Assembly: GCA_963849115.1 (NCBI GenBank)
Contig: CAWKGK010000006.1
Location: 1-64,000 of the forward strand
Reading direction: 5' to 3'
Source: JACDAL01 sp963849115
GTDB taxonomy: Bacteria; Actinomycetota; CADDZG01; WHSQ01
DNA length: 64,000 bases
Of the stretch, positions 9,368 to 17,346 are shown one piece after another; position 1 is the stretch's first letter, and every line of letters begins with the position of its first letter. Both the position numbers and the translations under genes were made by a program. Below the pieces are notes generated by a model. That model searched no databases. It was not told the origin of the DNA and was given only the letters and a program-made list of their open reading frames with translations.

Positions 9368-9706
9368 TCATGCCATCGCCCCCCACTCCTCTTGGTGCTC
9401 GTCGAGGACCGCCTTGACTGTGCTTTTGCCCACTCCGAAGACGGTTGCTAAGTCGCTGATGCTGGGCCGGCTCAGTTCGCCCGAGGCGTGCTCCGCGAAA
9501 CGAGCCCACAGGACATCGCGCGGCCGAGTAGCTACCGTGAAAGGCCGCTCACCCCCGCGCTTCAAGGCCGGGGGTATCCCAGGCGTCTCGTGACGCGGGG
9601 TGCGCCAGTGGAGGAGCTGCCCCGACTCCTTGAGCTCAAGCCCGATCTCGGGCCAGCGTCGCCACCCGACCACCCGGAGGGACGACCCGACCTCGCGTCG
9701 TTGGGA
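9368..9706 (-). CDS. Small HTH protein or fragment next to the tRNA genes
   Basis: The C-terminal 55 residues look real: RDVLWARFAEHASGELSRPS then ISDLATVFGVGKSTVKAVLD, a helix-turn-helix of the kind found in resolvases and small replication or regulatory proteins. The frame stays open upstream into the tRNA (WRRWPEIGLELKESGQLLHW), but there is no good start codon, so the 5' end given is only the limit set by the tRNA. It ends at TGA 9368-9370, directly beside the CGAACG repeat array, which could be its target. It may be the last piece of an element integrated beside the tRNA genes. I cannot name a family. Confidence 0.4.
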   Translation of the reverse strand, partial: SQRREVGSSLRVVGWRRWPEIGLELKESGQLLHWRTPRHETPGIPPALKRGGERPFTVATRPRDVLWARFAEHASGELSRPSISDLATVFGVGKSTVKAVLDEHQEEWGAMA

Positions 9707-9709
9707 AGG

Positions 9710-9784
9710 TGGGGCCGGCTGGACTCGAACCAGCGACCAACGGATTATGAGTCCGCCGCTCTGACCAACTGAGCTACGGCCCCC
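9710..9784 (-). tRNA. tRNA with CAU anticodon (Met or Ile2)
   Basis: The minus strand folds as a cloverleaf: acceptor GGGGCCG/CGGCCCC, D-arm GCTCAGTTGGTCAGAGC, anticodon loop CTCATAA in stem GCGGA/TCCGT, T-arm GCTGG-TTCGAGT-CCAGC. The anticodon is CAU. The G-rich acceptor and TGGTCGCTGG region recall the lysidine-modified tRNA-Ile2, but elongator tRNA-Met cannot be excluded from sequence alone. The discriminator is A and CCA is not fully encoded (ACCT follows). Confidence 0.9.
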
Positions 9785-9835
9785 GGGCCGCTCCGCCGCC
9801 CCTAGCCCGTATCCCGGGCCGCGCACGTACGAAGG

Positions 9836-9908
9836 CTCCGGGAGAGAGACTCGAACTCTCAACCTACCGGTTAACAGCCGGTTGCTCTGCCAATTGAGCT
9901 ATCCCGGA
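9836..9908 (-). tRNA. tRNA-Asn (GUU)
   Basis: The minus strand folds as a cloverleaf: acceptor TCCGGGA/TCCCGGA, D-arm GCTCAATTGGCAGAGC, anticodon loop CTGTTAA in stem ACCGG/CCGGT, T-arm GAGAG-TTCGAGT-CTCTC. The anticodon GUU reads asparagine codons. The discriminator is G, as expected for tRNA-Asn. It lies 51 bases upstream of the CAU tRNA on the same strand, so the two are probably co-transcribed. Confidence 0.95.
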
Positions 9909-10082
9909 AAGGCGCCCACATCATAATTGGCCGGAGGGCCGTCCCCGTAGTTCCGGACCTTCCGCGCCCTGGAGTCGCTCACCGAGTCTGAGGTCTGGTG
10001 GGCGGTCAAGAACGGCCCATTTGGCTCAGCCCCCGCGGCCGCATACGATGGGCGTCGACCACATACGAACACGGGAGGCGCG

Positions 10083-10364
10083 ATGAGGGGCAGGCTTGCA
10101 TTGTTGATGGGATTCGGCGCGGGCTACGTGCTCGGTGCCAAGGCGGGGCACGAGCGCTACGAGCAGCTCCGTCGCCTCTACGACAACCTGGTGTCGTCGC
10201 CCACGTTCCAGGATGCGACCGGCAAGGCCCGGGAAGCCGCCGGGACGGGCTACGAGCAGGCCAAAGGCTACGCCTCCGAGGGCGCATCCAAGGTCTCCGG
10301 GGCGGTCAAGGAGCGCCGGACGGACCCCCGCTCGAGCCTCCAGGTGGCACCTCCCCCCACCTAG
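10083..10364 (+). CDS. YtxH-like small membrane-anchored helical protein
   Basis: A 93-residue protein from ATG 10083 with a good Shine-Dalgarno (GGGAGG) seven or eight bases upstream. The N-terminus RLALLMGFGAGYVLGAKAG is a glycine-zipper-like membrane segment, followed by HERYEQLRRLYDNLVSSP and a long amphipathic alanine/lysine helix (KAREAAGTGYEQAKGYASEG). This pattern is common in Actinobacteria, where such proteins are annotated as YtxH-domain or hypothetical envelope proteins. The role is unknown, possibly envelope stress. It is the first intact plus-strand gene after the tRNAs and converges on rpoD. Confidence 0.75.
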   Translation: MRGRLALLMGFGAGYVLGAKAGHERYEQLRRLYDNLVSSPTFQDATGKAREAAGTGYEQAKGYASEGASKVSGAVKERRTDPRSSLQVAPPPT

Positions 10365-10390
10365 GCGTTGCCACCCATGAAATGGGGAAT

Positions 10391-10450
10391 CGCCCAACTT
10401 GTGCGTCTAGCCACCAAAACGGTGGTCAGTAGCACAACTTGTGCGATTGG
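10391..10450. repeat. Double-palindrome element, site 1 (40-bp period)
   Basis: First palindromic block CGCCCAACTTGTGCG at 10391-10405; centre CCACC-aaaac-GGTGG at 10411-10425; second block GCACAACTTGTGC within 10431-10445, exactly 40 bases after the first; then GATTGG and CCAC. It lies between the convergent YtxH-like gene and rpoD. Together with sites at 25.0, 33.6, 43.0 and 46.4 kb it defines a family. Confidence 0.75.
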
Positions 10451-10468
10451 CCACGGCCCCCCGCCCGG

Positions 10469-11728
10469 TTACTCCAGGTAGTCGCGCAGCTTTTGGCTGC
10501 GCGAGGGGTGGCGCAGCTTGGAAAGCGTCTTCGACTCGATCTGGCGGATGCGCTCACGGGTAACCCCGAAGCGCTTGCCTACGTCCTCGAGCGTGCGCGG
10601 CTGCCCATCCCGCAGGCCGAAGCGCATCTCGATGACCTCCTTCTCCCGCTGCGAGAGCGTGTACAAGACGGTGTTCAGCTGCTCTTGGAGCAAGCGGAAC
10701 GAAGCCCGCTCGAGCGGAACCACAGCCTCCGCATCCTCGATGAAGTCTCCGAGATTCGAGTCTTCCTCCTCGCCGATGGGCGTTTCTAGAGAGACGGGCT
10801 CCATCGAGATCTTCTGGATCTCCCGCACCTTCTCGGGCGGCATCTCCATTTGGAACGCGATCTCCTCGGCGGTCGGCTCGCGGCCTTGATCCTGGAGTAG
10901 CTGACGCTGGATGCGCGCCAACTTGTTGATGGTCTCGACCATGTGCACGGGGATCCGAATGGTGCGAGCCTGGTCCGCGATGGCGCGCGTGATCGCCTGA
11001 CGTATCCACCAGGTCGCATAGGTGGAGAACTTGAACCCCTTCGTGTAGTCGAACTTCTCGACCGCCCTGATGAGGCCGAGGTTTCCTTCCTGAATCAGAT
11101 CCAGGAACGCCATGCCTCGGCCTACATAACGCTTGGCGATGGATACAACCAAACGCAGGTTCGCTTCCACCAGGTGCTGCTTGGCTCTGCGCCCGTCGTA
11201 CTCACGCCACTCGAGGCCGCGCCGGTCGGGGGCCGCCAGCTTGTCGGGAAGTGCTTGGAGAACAGATCCAGCCTGAAGCCCTGCGTCGATTCGCTTGGCG
11301 AGTTCGACCTCTTCCTGAGCACTCAAGAGTGCGACACGTCCGATCTCCTTGAGATACATGCGCACCGGATCGTTGGTGGGCGCCTTGAGAGCCTGGTCGA
11401 CCTCCCGCTGCGCCCGCACGCGATCCTCGTCCACGTCGACTGCCAAGGCCTCGGGCTGCTCCGCGAGAATGGTTTCATCCTCGGCAACCTCGACACCCAG
11501 TTCGACGAGTCGCTGATAGACAGCGTCGGTCGCATCCGTGGTGACATCGAGCACCGATAGCTTCTCGGCCAGATCGGCTGCAGTTATGGATCCCTCTGCC
11601 TGAGCCTGCTTGATGATGGCCTGGATCTCGAGATCGGCGGCCCCGGGCGGCTCGGTGCCGGCGACGCCATCCCCAGGCGGGCCCTTGCTCAGCTCGTTGT
11701 TGGGCTTTGCTGTATTGGATTCCTCCAT
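10469..11728 (-). CDS. rpoD: Principal RNA polymerase sigma factor (sigma-70 group 1)
   Basis: A 419-residue primary sigma factor that directs RNA polymerase to housekeeping promoters. After a variable N-terminus with a region 1.1-like segment (ITAADLAEKLSVLDVTTDAT), region 1.2 reads DPVRMYLKEIGRVALLSAQE. Region 2 contains the core-binding and -10 recognition helices (LIQEGNLGLIRAVEKFDYTK, then FSTYATWWIRQAITRAIADQ). Region 3 starts TIRIPVHMVETINKL. Region 4 has the -35 helix (RFGVTRERIRQIESKTLSKL). The C-terminus RHPSRSQKLRDYLE is typical. The start ATG at 11728 directly abuts the dnaG stop, so the genes are co-transcribed in the classic macromolecular-synthesis order. Actinobacteria call this gene rpoD, sigA or hrdB. 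Confidence 0.96.
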   Translation of the reverse strand: MEESNTAKPNNELSKGPPGDGVAGTEPPGAADLEIQAIIKQAQAEGSITAADLAEKLSVLDVTTDATDAVYQRLVELGVEVAEDETILAEQPEALAVDVDEDRVRAQREVDQALKAPTNDPVRMYLKEIGRVALLSAQEEVELAKRIDAGLQAGSVLQALPDKLAAPDRRGLEWREYDGRRAKQHLVEANLRLVVSIAKRYVGRGMAFLDLIQEGNLGLIRAVEKFDYTKGFKFSTYATWWIRQAITRAIADQARTIRIPVHMVETINKLARIQRQLLQDQGREPTAEEIAFQMEMPPEKVREIQKISMEPVSLETPIGEEEDSNLGDFIEDAEAVVPLERASFRLLQEQLNTVLYTLSQREKEVIEMRFGLRDGQPRTLEDVGKRFGVTRERIRQIESKTLSKLRHPSRSQKLRDYLE

Positions 11729-13522
11729 CTACGGCGTCCCTCTCATTTGCTTCAAGAGCTCTCTGCGCTGCGCCTCGTGAGCCACGAGTTCGGTGAACAG
11801 CGTATCGTGGCGGACCGGATCCTCGAGGGGATTGATCCCCTCCAGCACATCCCGCCGAGTCTTGATTTCGCGCTCCACTTTAAAAACTCTAAGGCGTGTG
11901 AACACTTCACGCACACGCGCCTCAGGATCATCGGAGACCGACATTCTCTCTCCGAGATACAACTCGGTATAGAGAGACTGTGCGTCAGGTGACAAGGCGG
12001 CCATCCGTTCGACGGCCGAACCGACCTCGCCCTGATCACGCGAAAAGCGAAACAACTCACGGCGTGTCGCCGAGGTGAAGTGAGTCTCCTCGAGATCCTG
12101 CGCCCGTCTTGCCGCTTCGTTTGCTCCCGTCAAAAGCAACAGCAGCGCTTCACGCTCGACCTTGACATGCCCTGACAGGCGGCGCTCCGGGACACGTTGC
12201 CTGCCCTCCGCTCCCTCCCCGGATATCCACGGCTGTTCGGCCACTGCGCGACGCATCACATCAGGCTCGACTCCGATCAACCGAGCGGCGCTGAAAACAT
12301 ACTCGTGCCTGGCGATCGGGTCGGGATGCAGACTGAGCACCCTGACGGCCTCGCCCACTGCGCGCGAGCGGGCCTCGGGAGTGTCCAGCGGGAGACGTGC
12401 GACGGTTTGCTCGAGCTTCACCTCCAGCAGCGGCCGTGCGGCTTCGATTGCCTTGCGAATTCCTTCGACGCCATCGGATGCAACGACCTCCGCAGGATCA
12501 CGCCCCAGCGGCAGCGAGGCAACTAGGACCTCGAGGCCGATCCGATGCATGATGTCGAAACCGCGCTCGGTTGCTCCTTTGCCGGCCTCATCCGAGTCCA
12601 GCATCAAAACAGCCCGTTGGGAGAACTTCTTGAGCAACTCGAAATGAGTCGCGCCCAGAGCCACTCCGTTGGTTGCGACTGCTTCCTTCACACCTGCCTC
12701 GTGCAAGGCGATCACATCCGTGTACCCCTCGACCACCACGGCGGCTGCGCGCGCAATAGCCGACTTGGCGCGGTTCAAACCATAGAGCACTCGCGATTTG
12801 GAGAACGCGGGTGTCTCGGCGGTGTTCAGATACTTGGGCTGCGCATCGCCGAGAGCGCGCGCCCCGAACCCTATTACGTCTCCTTGCAGGTTCCAGGTGG
12901 GAAAGACAATGCGGTTTCTGAACGCGTCGAAGTAGTTCAGATCACGCTCGCTCTTGCGTATGAGGTCGGCTCGCTCGAGTTCTTGATGAGTGAAGCCAAG
13001 GCTAACGAGATGCTTGCACAGAGCATCTCGTCCCGGCGCATAACCAAGCTGCCAACGCTGCGCTACTTGGCTCGAGAAGTCGCGGCCCTCGAGATAACGG
13101 CGCGCCTGAACAGCATCGGATGAGTTCATTAAGCGATCGTGAAAGAAGCGAGCAGCCGCCTCGTTGGCTGCAATGATGCGCGCCCTCAGGCCCTGCGCTC
13201 GCTGCTCGCCCGGCCGGCTCTCCTCGTACTGCAGCTCGAAGCCGACCTTGCGTGCGAGCCACTCGGTTGCCTCCGAAAACGGCAGGCTCTCGACCTTCTC
13301 CACGAAACGGTAGACGTCTCCGCCTTCCTGGCATCCGAAGCAATGCCACAAGCCCTTGGCTTCGTCCACCGTGAACGAAGGCGTCTTCTCGGAGTGAAAC
13401 GGGCACAAGCCTTTGAAAGTGTGCCCGCCCGTTTTCTTCAGGTTTGAGTAGCCCGAGGCGAGCTCGACGATGCTTGCGCGCTCACGCAGAGCGTCTATGT
13501 CTTCGGCTCTTATCCTCGCCAT
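11729..13522 (-). CDS. dnaG: DNA primase
   Basis: A 597-residue primase that makes RNA primers at the replication fork. The N-terminal zinc-binding CHC2 domain has C40-P-F-H43 and C61-F-G-C64. The catalytic core follows, with the Toprim motif VVVEGYTDVIALHEAGV and the metal-binding DSDEAGKGA at about residues 260-315. The C-terminal helicase-binding region is shorter and less conserved, as in other actinobacterial primases. The ATG start at 13522 gives MARIRAEDIDALRERASIVE, the usual beginning. Its stop touches the rpoD start, and dgt lies 50 bases upstream on the same strand. Confidence 0.97.
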   Translation of the reverse strand: MARIRAEDIDALRERASIVELASGYSNLKKTGGHTFKGLCPFHSEKTPSFTVDEAKGLWHCFGCQEGGDVYRFVEKVESLPFSEATEWLARKVGFELQYEESRPGEQRAQGLRARIIAANEAAARFFHDRLMNSSDAVQARRYLEGRDFSSQVAQRWQLGYAPGRDALCKHLVSLGFTHQELERADLIRKSERDLNYFDAFRNRIVFPTWNLQGDVIGFGARALGDAQPKYLNTAETPAFSKSRVLYGLNRAKSAIARAAAVVVEGYTDVIALHEAGVKEAVATNGVALGATHFELLKKFSQRAVLMLDSDEAGKGATERGFDIMHRIGLEVLVASLPLGRDPAEVVASDGVEGIRKAIEAARPLLEVKLEQTVARLPLDTPEARSRAVGEAVRVLSLHPDPIARHEYVFSAARLIGVEPDVMRRAVAEQPWISGEGAEGRQRVPERRLSGHVKVEREALLLLLTGANEAARRAQDLEETHFTSATRRELFRFSRDQGEVGSAVERMAALSPDAQSLYTELYLGERMSVSDDPEARVREVFTRLRVFKVEREIKTRRDVLEGINPLEDPVRHDTLFTELVAHEAQRRELLKQMRGTP

Positions 13523-13572
13523 GACCCTCCCCCGCGCCTACGCACACGCTGAAACGAACAGGGGAAGTCCCC

Positions 13573-14562
13573 TCATCCTAGGGCCCCGAAGGCGGGAGCA
13601 CGGGTCCCCGCCAGCTCCTCGAACGCCCGCAGGGCGAAACGGTCGGTCATCCCGGCCACGTAGTCGACCGCTCCTTCCCTCGGATCCTCCGCCCCGGGGG
13701 CGGAAAGTCCCTCGTGATGAGTCAGCAGGGTGCCCACCACCAGGGCCACAACGTCTTTGGTGGCGGTGGTGACCCGACCCAGATAGACACGCTCGAAGAG
13801 GAATTCGCGCGTTCGCCCCATAGCCTCGAACACCGGGGCGCTCATGCCGATCTCCCCGTCATCCTGCCAACACCCCAGGAGATCACCCACCATGGTTTCG
13901 ATGCGCTGGGAATGAGTGGTGCCCAGAACCTCGAGCGTCTCTGACGGAAGCTCCTTTTCGTCGAGGATGCCGGCCCTCACGGCGTCGTCGATGTCATGGT
14001 TCAAATAGGCAATTCGGTCCGCGTAGCGAGCGATCTGTCCTTCGTGGGTCGATGGCTTGGTCATCGACCAGGTGTGGTGCGCGATCCCGTCACGTACCTC
14101 CCAGGTCAGGTTCATCGCCTCGAGCACCTCGACGATCCGCACCGATTGCAGATTGTGTCGAAACCCGGGCATGAACTCGGCCACAACCTCCTCCCCTAGG
14201 TGCCCGAAGGGTGTGTGCCCGAGGTCGTGTCCCAGACAGATTGCCTCGACGAGATCCTCGTTGAGTCTCAGAGCGCGGGCGATCGTCCGGGCCACTTGGG
14301 TGACCTCGAGCGTGTGGGTCAGCCGAACTCGGTAATGGTCCCCCTCGGGGGCCAGGAAGACCTGGGTCTTGTGCGCCAGGCGTCGGAAGGGCTTGGAGTG
14401 AACGATGCGGTCCCGGTCTCGCTGCCAGCAGGTACGCACCGAGTCATCCGGCTCTGCCAGACTGCGGCCGCGCGAGCGTGATGCGAGCGCCGCGCGCTCG
14501 TCCAGCGAAGCAAGTTCTGCGACCTCGGCCGCCAGTCGGTAACGGTCGTGCACCTGCATCAC
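13573..14562 (-). CDS. dgt: dGTPase-like HD phosphohydrolase
   Basis: A 329-residue HD-superfamily enzyme of the deoxyguanosinetriphosphate triphosphohydrolase-like family, which hydrolyses dNTPs to deoxynucleoside and triphosphate. Metal ligands are visible as RVRLTHTLEVTQVARTIARA and CLGHDLGHTPFGHLGEE (the HD pair), with a further conserved YADRIAYLNHDIDDA. The N-terminal SRGRSLAEPDDSVRTCWQRD and HSKPFRRLAHKTQVF are signatures of the family. Its place upstream of dnaG-rpoD is standard for Actinobacteria and links nucleotide-pool control to replication. The GTG at 14547 or the ATG at 14562 could be the start. Confidence 0.94.
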   Translation of the reverse strand: MMQVHDRYRLAAEVAELASLDERAALASRSRGRSLAEPDDSVRTCWQRDRDRIVHSKPFRRLAHKTQVFLAPEGDHYRVRLTHTLEVTQVARTIARALRLNEDLVEAICLGHDLGHTPFGHLGEEVVAEFMPGFRHNLQSVRIVEVLEAMNLTWEVRDGIAHHTWSMTKPSTHEGQIARYADRIAYLNHDIDDAVRAGILDEKELPSETLEVLGTTHSQRIETMVGDLLGCWQDDGEIGMSAPVFEAMGRTREFLFERVYLGRVTTATKDVVALVVGTLLTHHEGLSAPGAEDPREGAVDYVAGMTDRFALRAFEELAGTRAPAFGALG

Positions 14563-14598
14563 GTTACAGGGCGACTGTGACGCTTAGTCGACGGGTAC

Positions 14599-17313
14599 CT
14601 AATTGGCAGACGATTGAGCCTCGCCCGTGATCGCTTGACCGGCCGCCAACCGGGCTGTGGGGACCCTGCGGGGCGAGCAGGAGACGTAGTCGAGGCCCAG
14701 CTTCTCGCAGAACCACACCGATTCGGGGTCGCCGCCGTGCTCGCCGCAGATGCCGAGGTGGATGTCGGGCTTGGCCGCCTTCGCCTCCTCCACGGCGATC
14801 CGCATGAGACGGCCGACGCCGGGCTCGTCGATCGAGACGAACGGGTTGGTCGGCACCAGCTTGCGCTCCTCGTAGAGGCCGAGGAACTTACCGATGTCGT
14901 CGCGCGAGAAGCCGAACGCGGTCTGTGCGAGATCGTTAGTACCAAATGAGAAGAAGTCGGCGTGCTCGGCAATCTCGCCCGCGGTCATGCACGCTCGCGG
15001 CAGCTCGATCATGGTGCCGAAGTGGACCGGAAGCTCGACCCCGGCCTTGTCCACGATCGCGTGCGCCACAGGCTCGAGCTCCTCGCGCATCTGGCGAAGC
15101 TCCTCGGCCGTTGCAACCAACGGAATCATGATCTCTACATGCGGGTCGCGTCCCTTTTTCTTGAGCGACACCGCGGCGTCCACGATCGCTCGCACCTGCA
15201 TGGCGTAGAGCCCAGGCTTGATAATCCCCAGTCGCACACCTCGCAAGCCCAGCATCGGATTGGCCTCGTGCAGCTCTCGAACCTTTGCGAGCAGTTCCTT
15301 TCGTTCTTCCAGCTTCTTCTTGTCCATCTTCTCGGCGCCGGCCTCCGCGAGGGCGACCTCCACCTCGAGATCGACGTGGTTGGGCAGGAACTCGTGCAAG
15401 GGGGGATCGAGCAGGCGAACGGTCACGGGGAGGCCGTCCATCGCCTTGAAGATGCCGATGAAGTCCTTTCGCTGGAGCGGGAGCAGCGCCTTGTAAGCGG
15501 CCTCCTCTTCGTCCGAGCCGCTTTCCGCGAAGATCATCCGCCGAACCGCCTCGACCCTCTCCGAGCCCATGAACATGTGCTCGGTGCGGCACAGCCCGAT
15601 GCCTTCCGCTCCTCGGCTGCGGGCGGCTTTCGCCTGCTCGGGAGTATCCGCGTTCGCCCGCACGCCGAGCCTGCGCTCCCGGTCCGCAATCTTCATGAAT
15701 TGCTCGTAGGCATGCCACAGCTTCGCCTTGCGCGCTTTCTTGTTCCCGTCCATGGCGGCTTCCAGTGGCGACGGCTCGAGCTCGAGAGCCTCCCCGTACA
15801 CGGTTCCGTCGGTGCCGTCGATCGTGATGGCGTCGCCCTCCGACAGATTCAGCTTTCCGACCGTCAGCTTCCTTGCCTTCACGTCGATGCGAAGTGCGTC
15901 GGCGCCGCAGACCGCGGAGATTCCTTCGCCGCGCGCCACGACCGCAGCGTGAGAGTTGGTGCCGCCGGCGGAGGTGAGGATGCCCTCGGACACCACCATG
16001 CCGTGATAGTCGTCGGGGTTCGTCTCGCGCCTCGCCAGGATCACCTTCTCGCCGCGCTCCGCCCACTTGACCGCGTCGACGGCCGAGAACACCAGGCTCC
16101 CCACGGCCGCGCCCGGAGACGCGTTAAGGCCTGTGGCGATGGGGCTCTGGCTTTTCTTGAGCTCGGCCTTGATGCTGGGCTTAGCCAGCTCCTCGAGACG
16201 GATAGCGGTGAGGCGGTCGCGGAACACCGTGTCGGCATCGGTGAGGTTCTCCTCGACCATATCGAAGCCGATGATCCACTCGGCGGCTCCAGTGCGCTTG
16301 CCGACGCGCGTCTGCAACAGCCACAGCTTGCCATCCTCGACCGTGAATTCGATGTCGCACATGTCTTTGTAATGCCGTTCGAGCGCTCCCATGTGTCCAA
16401 CAAGCTCCTTGAAAGGTGCCGGCTGGACCGTCGCCATCTCCTCTAGTTTCAGCGTGTTGCGAATGCCGGCCACCACGTCCTCACCTTGGGCGTTGGCGAG
16501 ATAGTCGCCATAAGGGACATTCTCGCCTGTGGAAGGGTCGCGTGTGAACGCGACACCGGTCCCGGAGTTGTCGCCCTTGTTTCCGAACACCATCGCTTGG
16601 ACGTTGACCGCAGTGCCCAAGGAGTCCGGTATCCGGTTTCTTCTCCTGTAATCCTGGGCTCGCTTGTTGTCCCACGACTTGAACACCGCCTCGATCGCGA
16701 GATGGAGTTGTTCGGTGGGATCCTGGGGAAAACCTCGACGAGCCTTCTTCTTGATGATCGATTTGAACGCCTTGACCAGGCCCTTCAGGTCCTTCGACCC
16801 GAGATCGACGTCGTTGGTCACACCCTTCTTGTGCTTGGCCGCTTCGAGCGCTTCCTCGAACAGATCCCCGTCGACGCCCAAGACCGTCTTTCCGAACATC
16901 TGCAGCAGGCGTCGATAGGAGTCCCAGGCAAATCGCTCGGAGGATGTCTGGCGAATGAGACCCTCGATGCTGTCGTCGTTGAGCCCGACGTTCAGGACCG
17001 TGTCCATCATTCCCGGCATCGAGAACGGCGCCCCCGATCGGACGGACACCAGCAGCGGGTCGCGCGCGTCGCCGATCTGGCGTCCCATCTTCTCCTCGAG
17101 TTGCTTGCGGTGGTCCGCGACCTCGTCCAACAGTCCGTTGGGGAACTGTTGTCCGTCCTCACGGTAGGCGTTGCATGCCTCGGTCGTGAGCGTGAAGCCA
17201 GGAGGCACCGGAAGACCAAGATTGGTCATCTCGGCCAGGTTGGCCCCCTTGCCTCCCAGCAAATTCTTCTGCGACGCGTCGCCCTCGGAAAAATCGTAGA
17301 CCCACTTCGTCAT
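14599..17313 (-). CDS. ppdK: Pyruvate, phosphate dikinase
   Basis: A 904-residue enzyme that interconverts pyruvate, ATP and phosphate with phosphoenolpyruvate, AMP and diphosphate. The N-terminal nucleotide-binding domain starts KWVYDFSEGDASQKNLLGGK and contains SVRSGAPFSMPGMMDTVLNV. The swivelling domain carries the phosphohistidine loop GGTNSHAAVVARGEG at about residues 450-465. The C-terminal TIM barrel has GIGLCRTEHMF, MIELPRAC, the catalytic-loop region SFGTNDLAQTAFGFSRDD and GICGEHGGDP. Length and motifs match the family. Its place between dgt and glyS is common in related genomes. It may serve gluconeogenesis or pyrophosphate-linked glycolysis. Confidence 0.97.
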   Translation of the reverse strand: MTKWVYDFSEGDASQKNLLGGKGANLAEMTNLGLPVPPGFTLTTEACNAYREDGQQFPNGLLDEVADHRKQLEEKMGRQIGDARDPLLVSVRSGAPFSMPGMMDTVLNVGLNDDSIEGLIRQTSSERFAWDSYRRLLQMFGKTVLGVDGDLFEEALEAAKHKKGVTNDVDLGSKDLKGLVKAFKSIIKKKARRGFPQDPTEQLHLAIEAVFKSWDNKRAQDYRRRNRIPDSLGTAVNVQAMVFGNKGDNSGTGVAFTRDPSTGENVPYGDYLANAQGEDVVAGIRNTLKLEEMATVQPAPFKELVGHMGALERHYKDMCDIEFTVEDGKLWLLQTRVGKRTGAAEWIIGFDMVEENLTDADTVFRDRLTAIRLEELAKPSIKAELKKSQSPIATGLNASPGAAVGSLVFSAVDAVKWAERGEKVILARRETNPDDYHGMVVSEGILTSAGGTNSHAAVVARGEGISAVCGADALRIDVKARKLTVGKLNLSEGDAITIDGTDGTVYGEALELEPSPLEAAMDGNKKARKAKLWHAYEQFMKIADRERRLGVRANADTPEQAKAARSRGAEGIGLCRTEHMFMGSERVEAVRRMIFAESGSDEEEAAYKALLPLQRKDFIGIFKAMDGLPVTVRLLDPPLHEFLPNHVDLEVEVALAEAGAEKMDKKKLEERKELLAKVRELHEANPMLGLRGVRLGIIKPGLYAMQVRAIVDAAVSLKKKGRDPHVEIMIPLVATAEELRQMREELEPVAHAIVDKAGVELPVHFGTMIELPRACMTAGEIAEHADFFSFGTNDLAQTAFGFSRDDIGKFLGLYEERKLVPTNPFVSIDEPGVGRLMRIAVEEAKAAKPDIHLGICGEHGGDPESVWFCEKLGLDYVSCSPRRVPTARLAAGQAITGEAQSSAN

Positions 17314-17346
17314 GTCGCTAAATCCTCTCTCGTTTCAACATCACAT

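Noticed and set aside
9225..9371. A 48-codon gene overlapping the HTH frame by ATGA
   Set aside because: Its translation is essentially the CGAACG repeat read on the other strand (Arg/Ser/Phe-rich); the repeat explains the open frame better than a protein does.
10391..10450. A CRISPR array at the repeats with 40-bp period
   Set aside because: Each site has only two units, the blocks are palindromes of changing sequence, there are no unique spacers of constant type, and no cas gene is present.
14962..16446. A 494-codon open frame on the plus strand inside ppdK
   Set aside because: It is the antisense shadow of a well-conserved enzyme in high-GC sequence; the translation has no recognisable motif.
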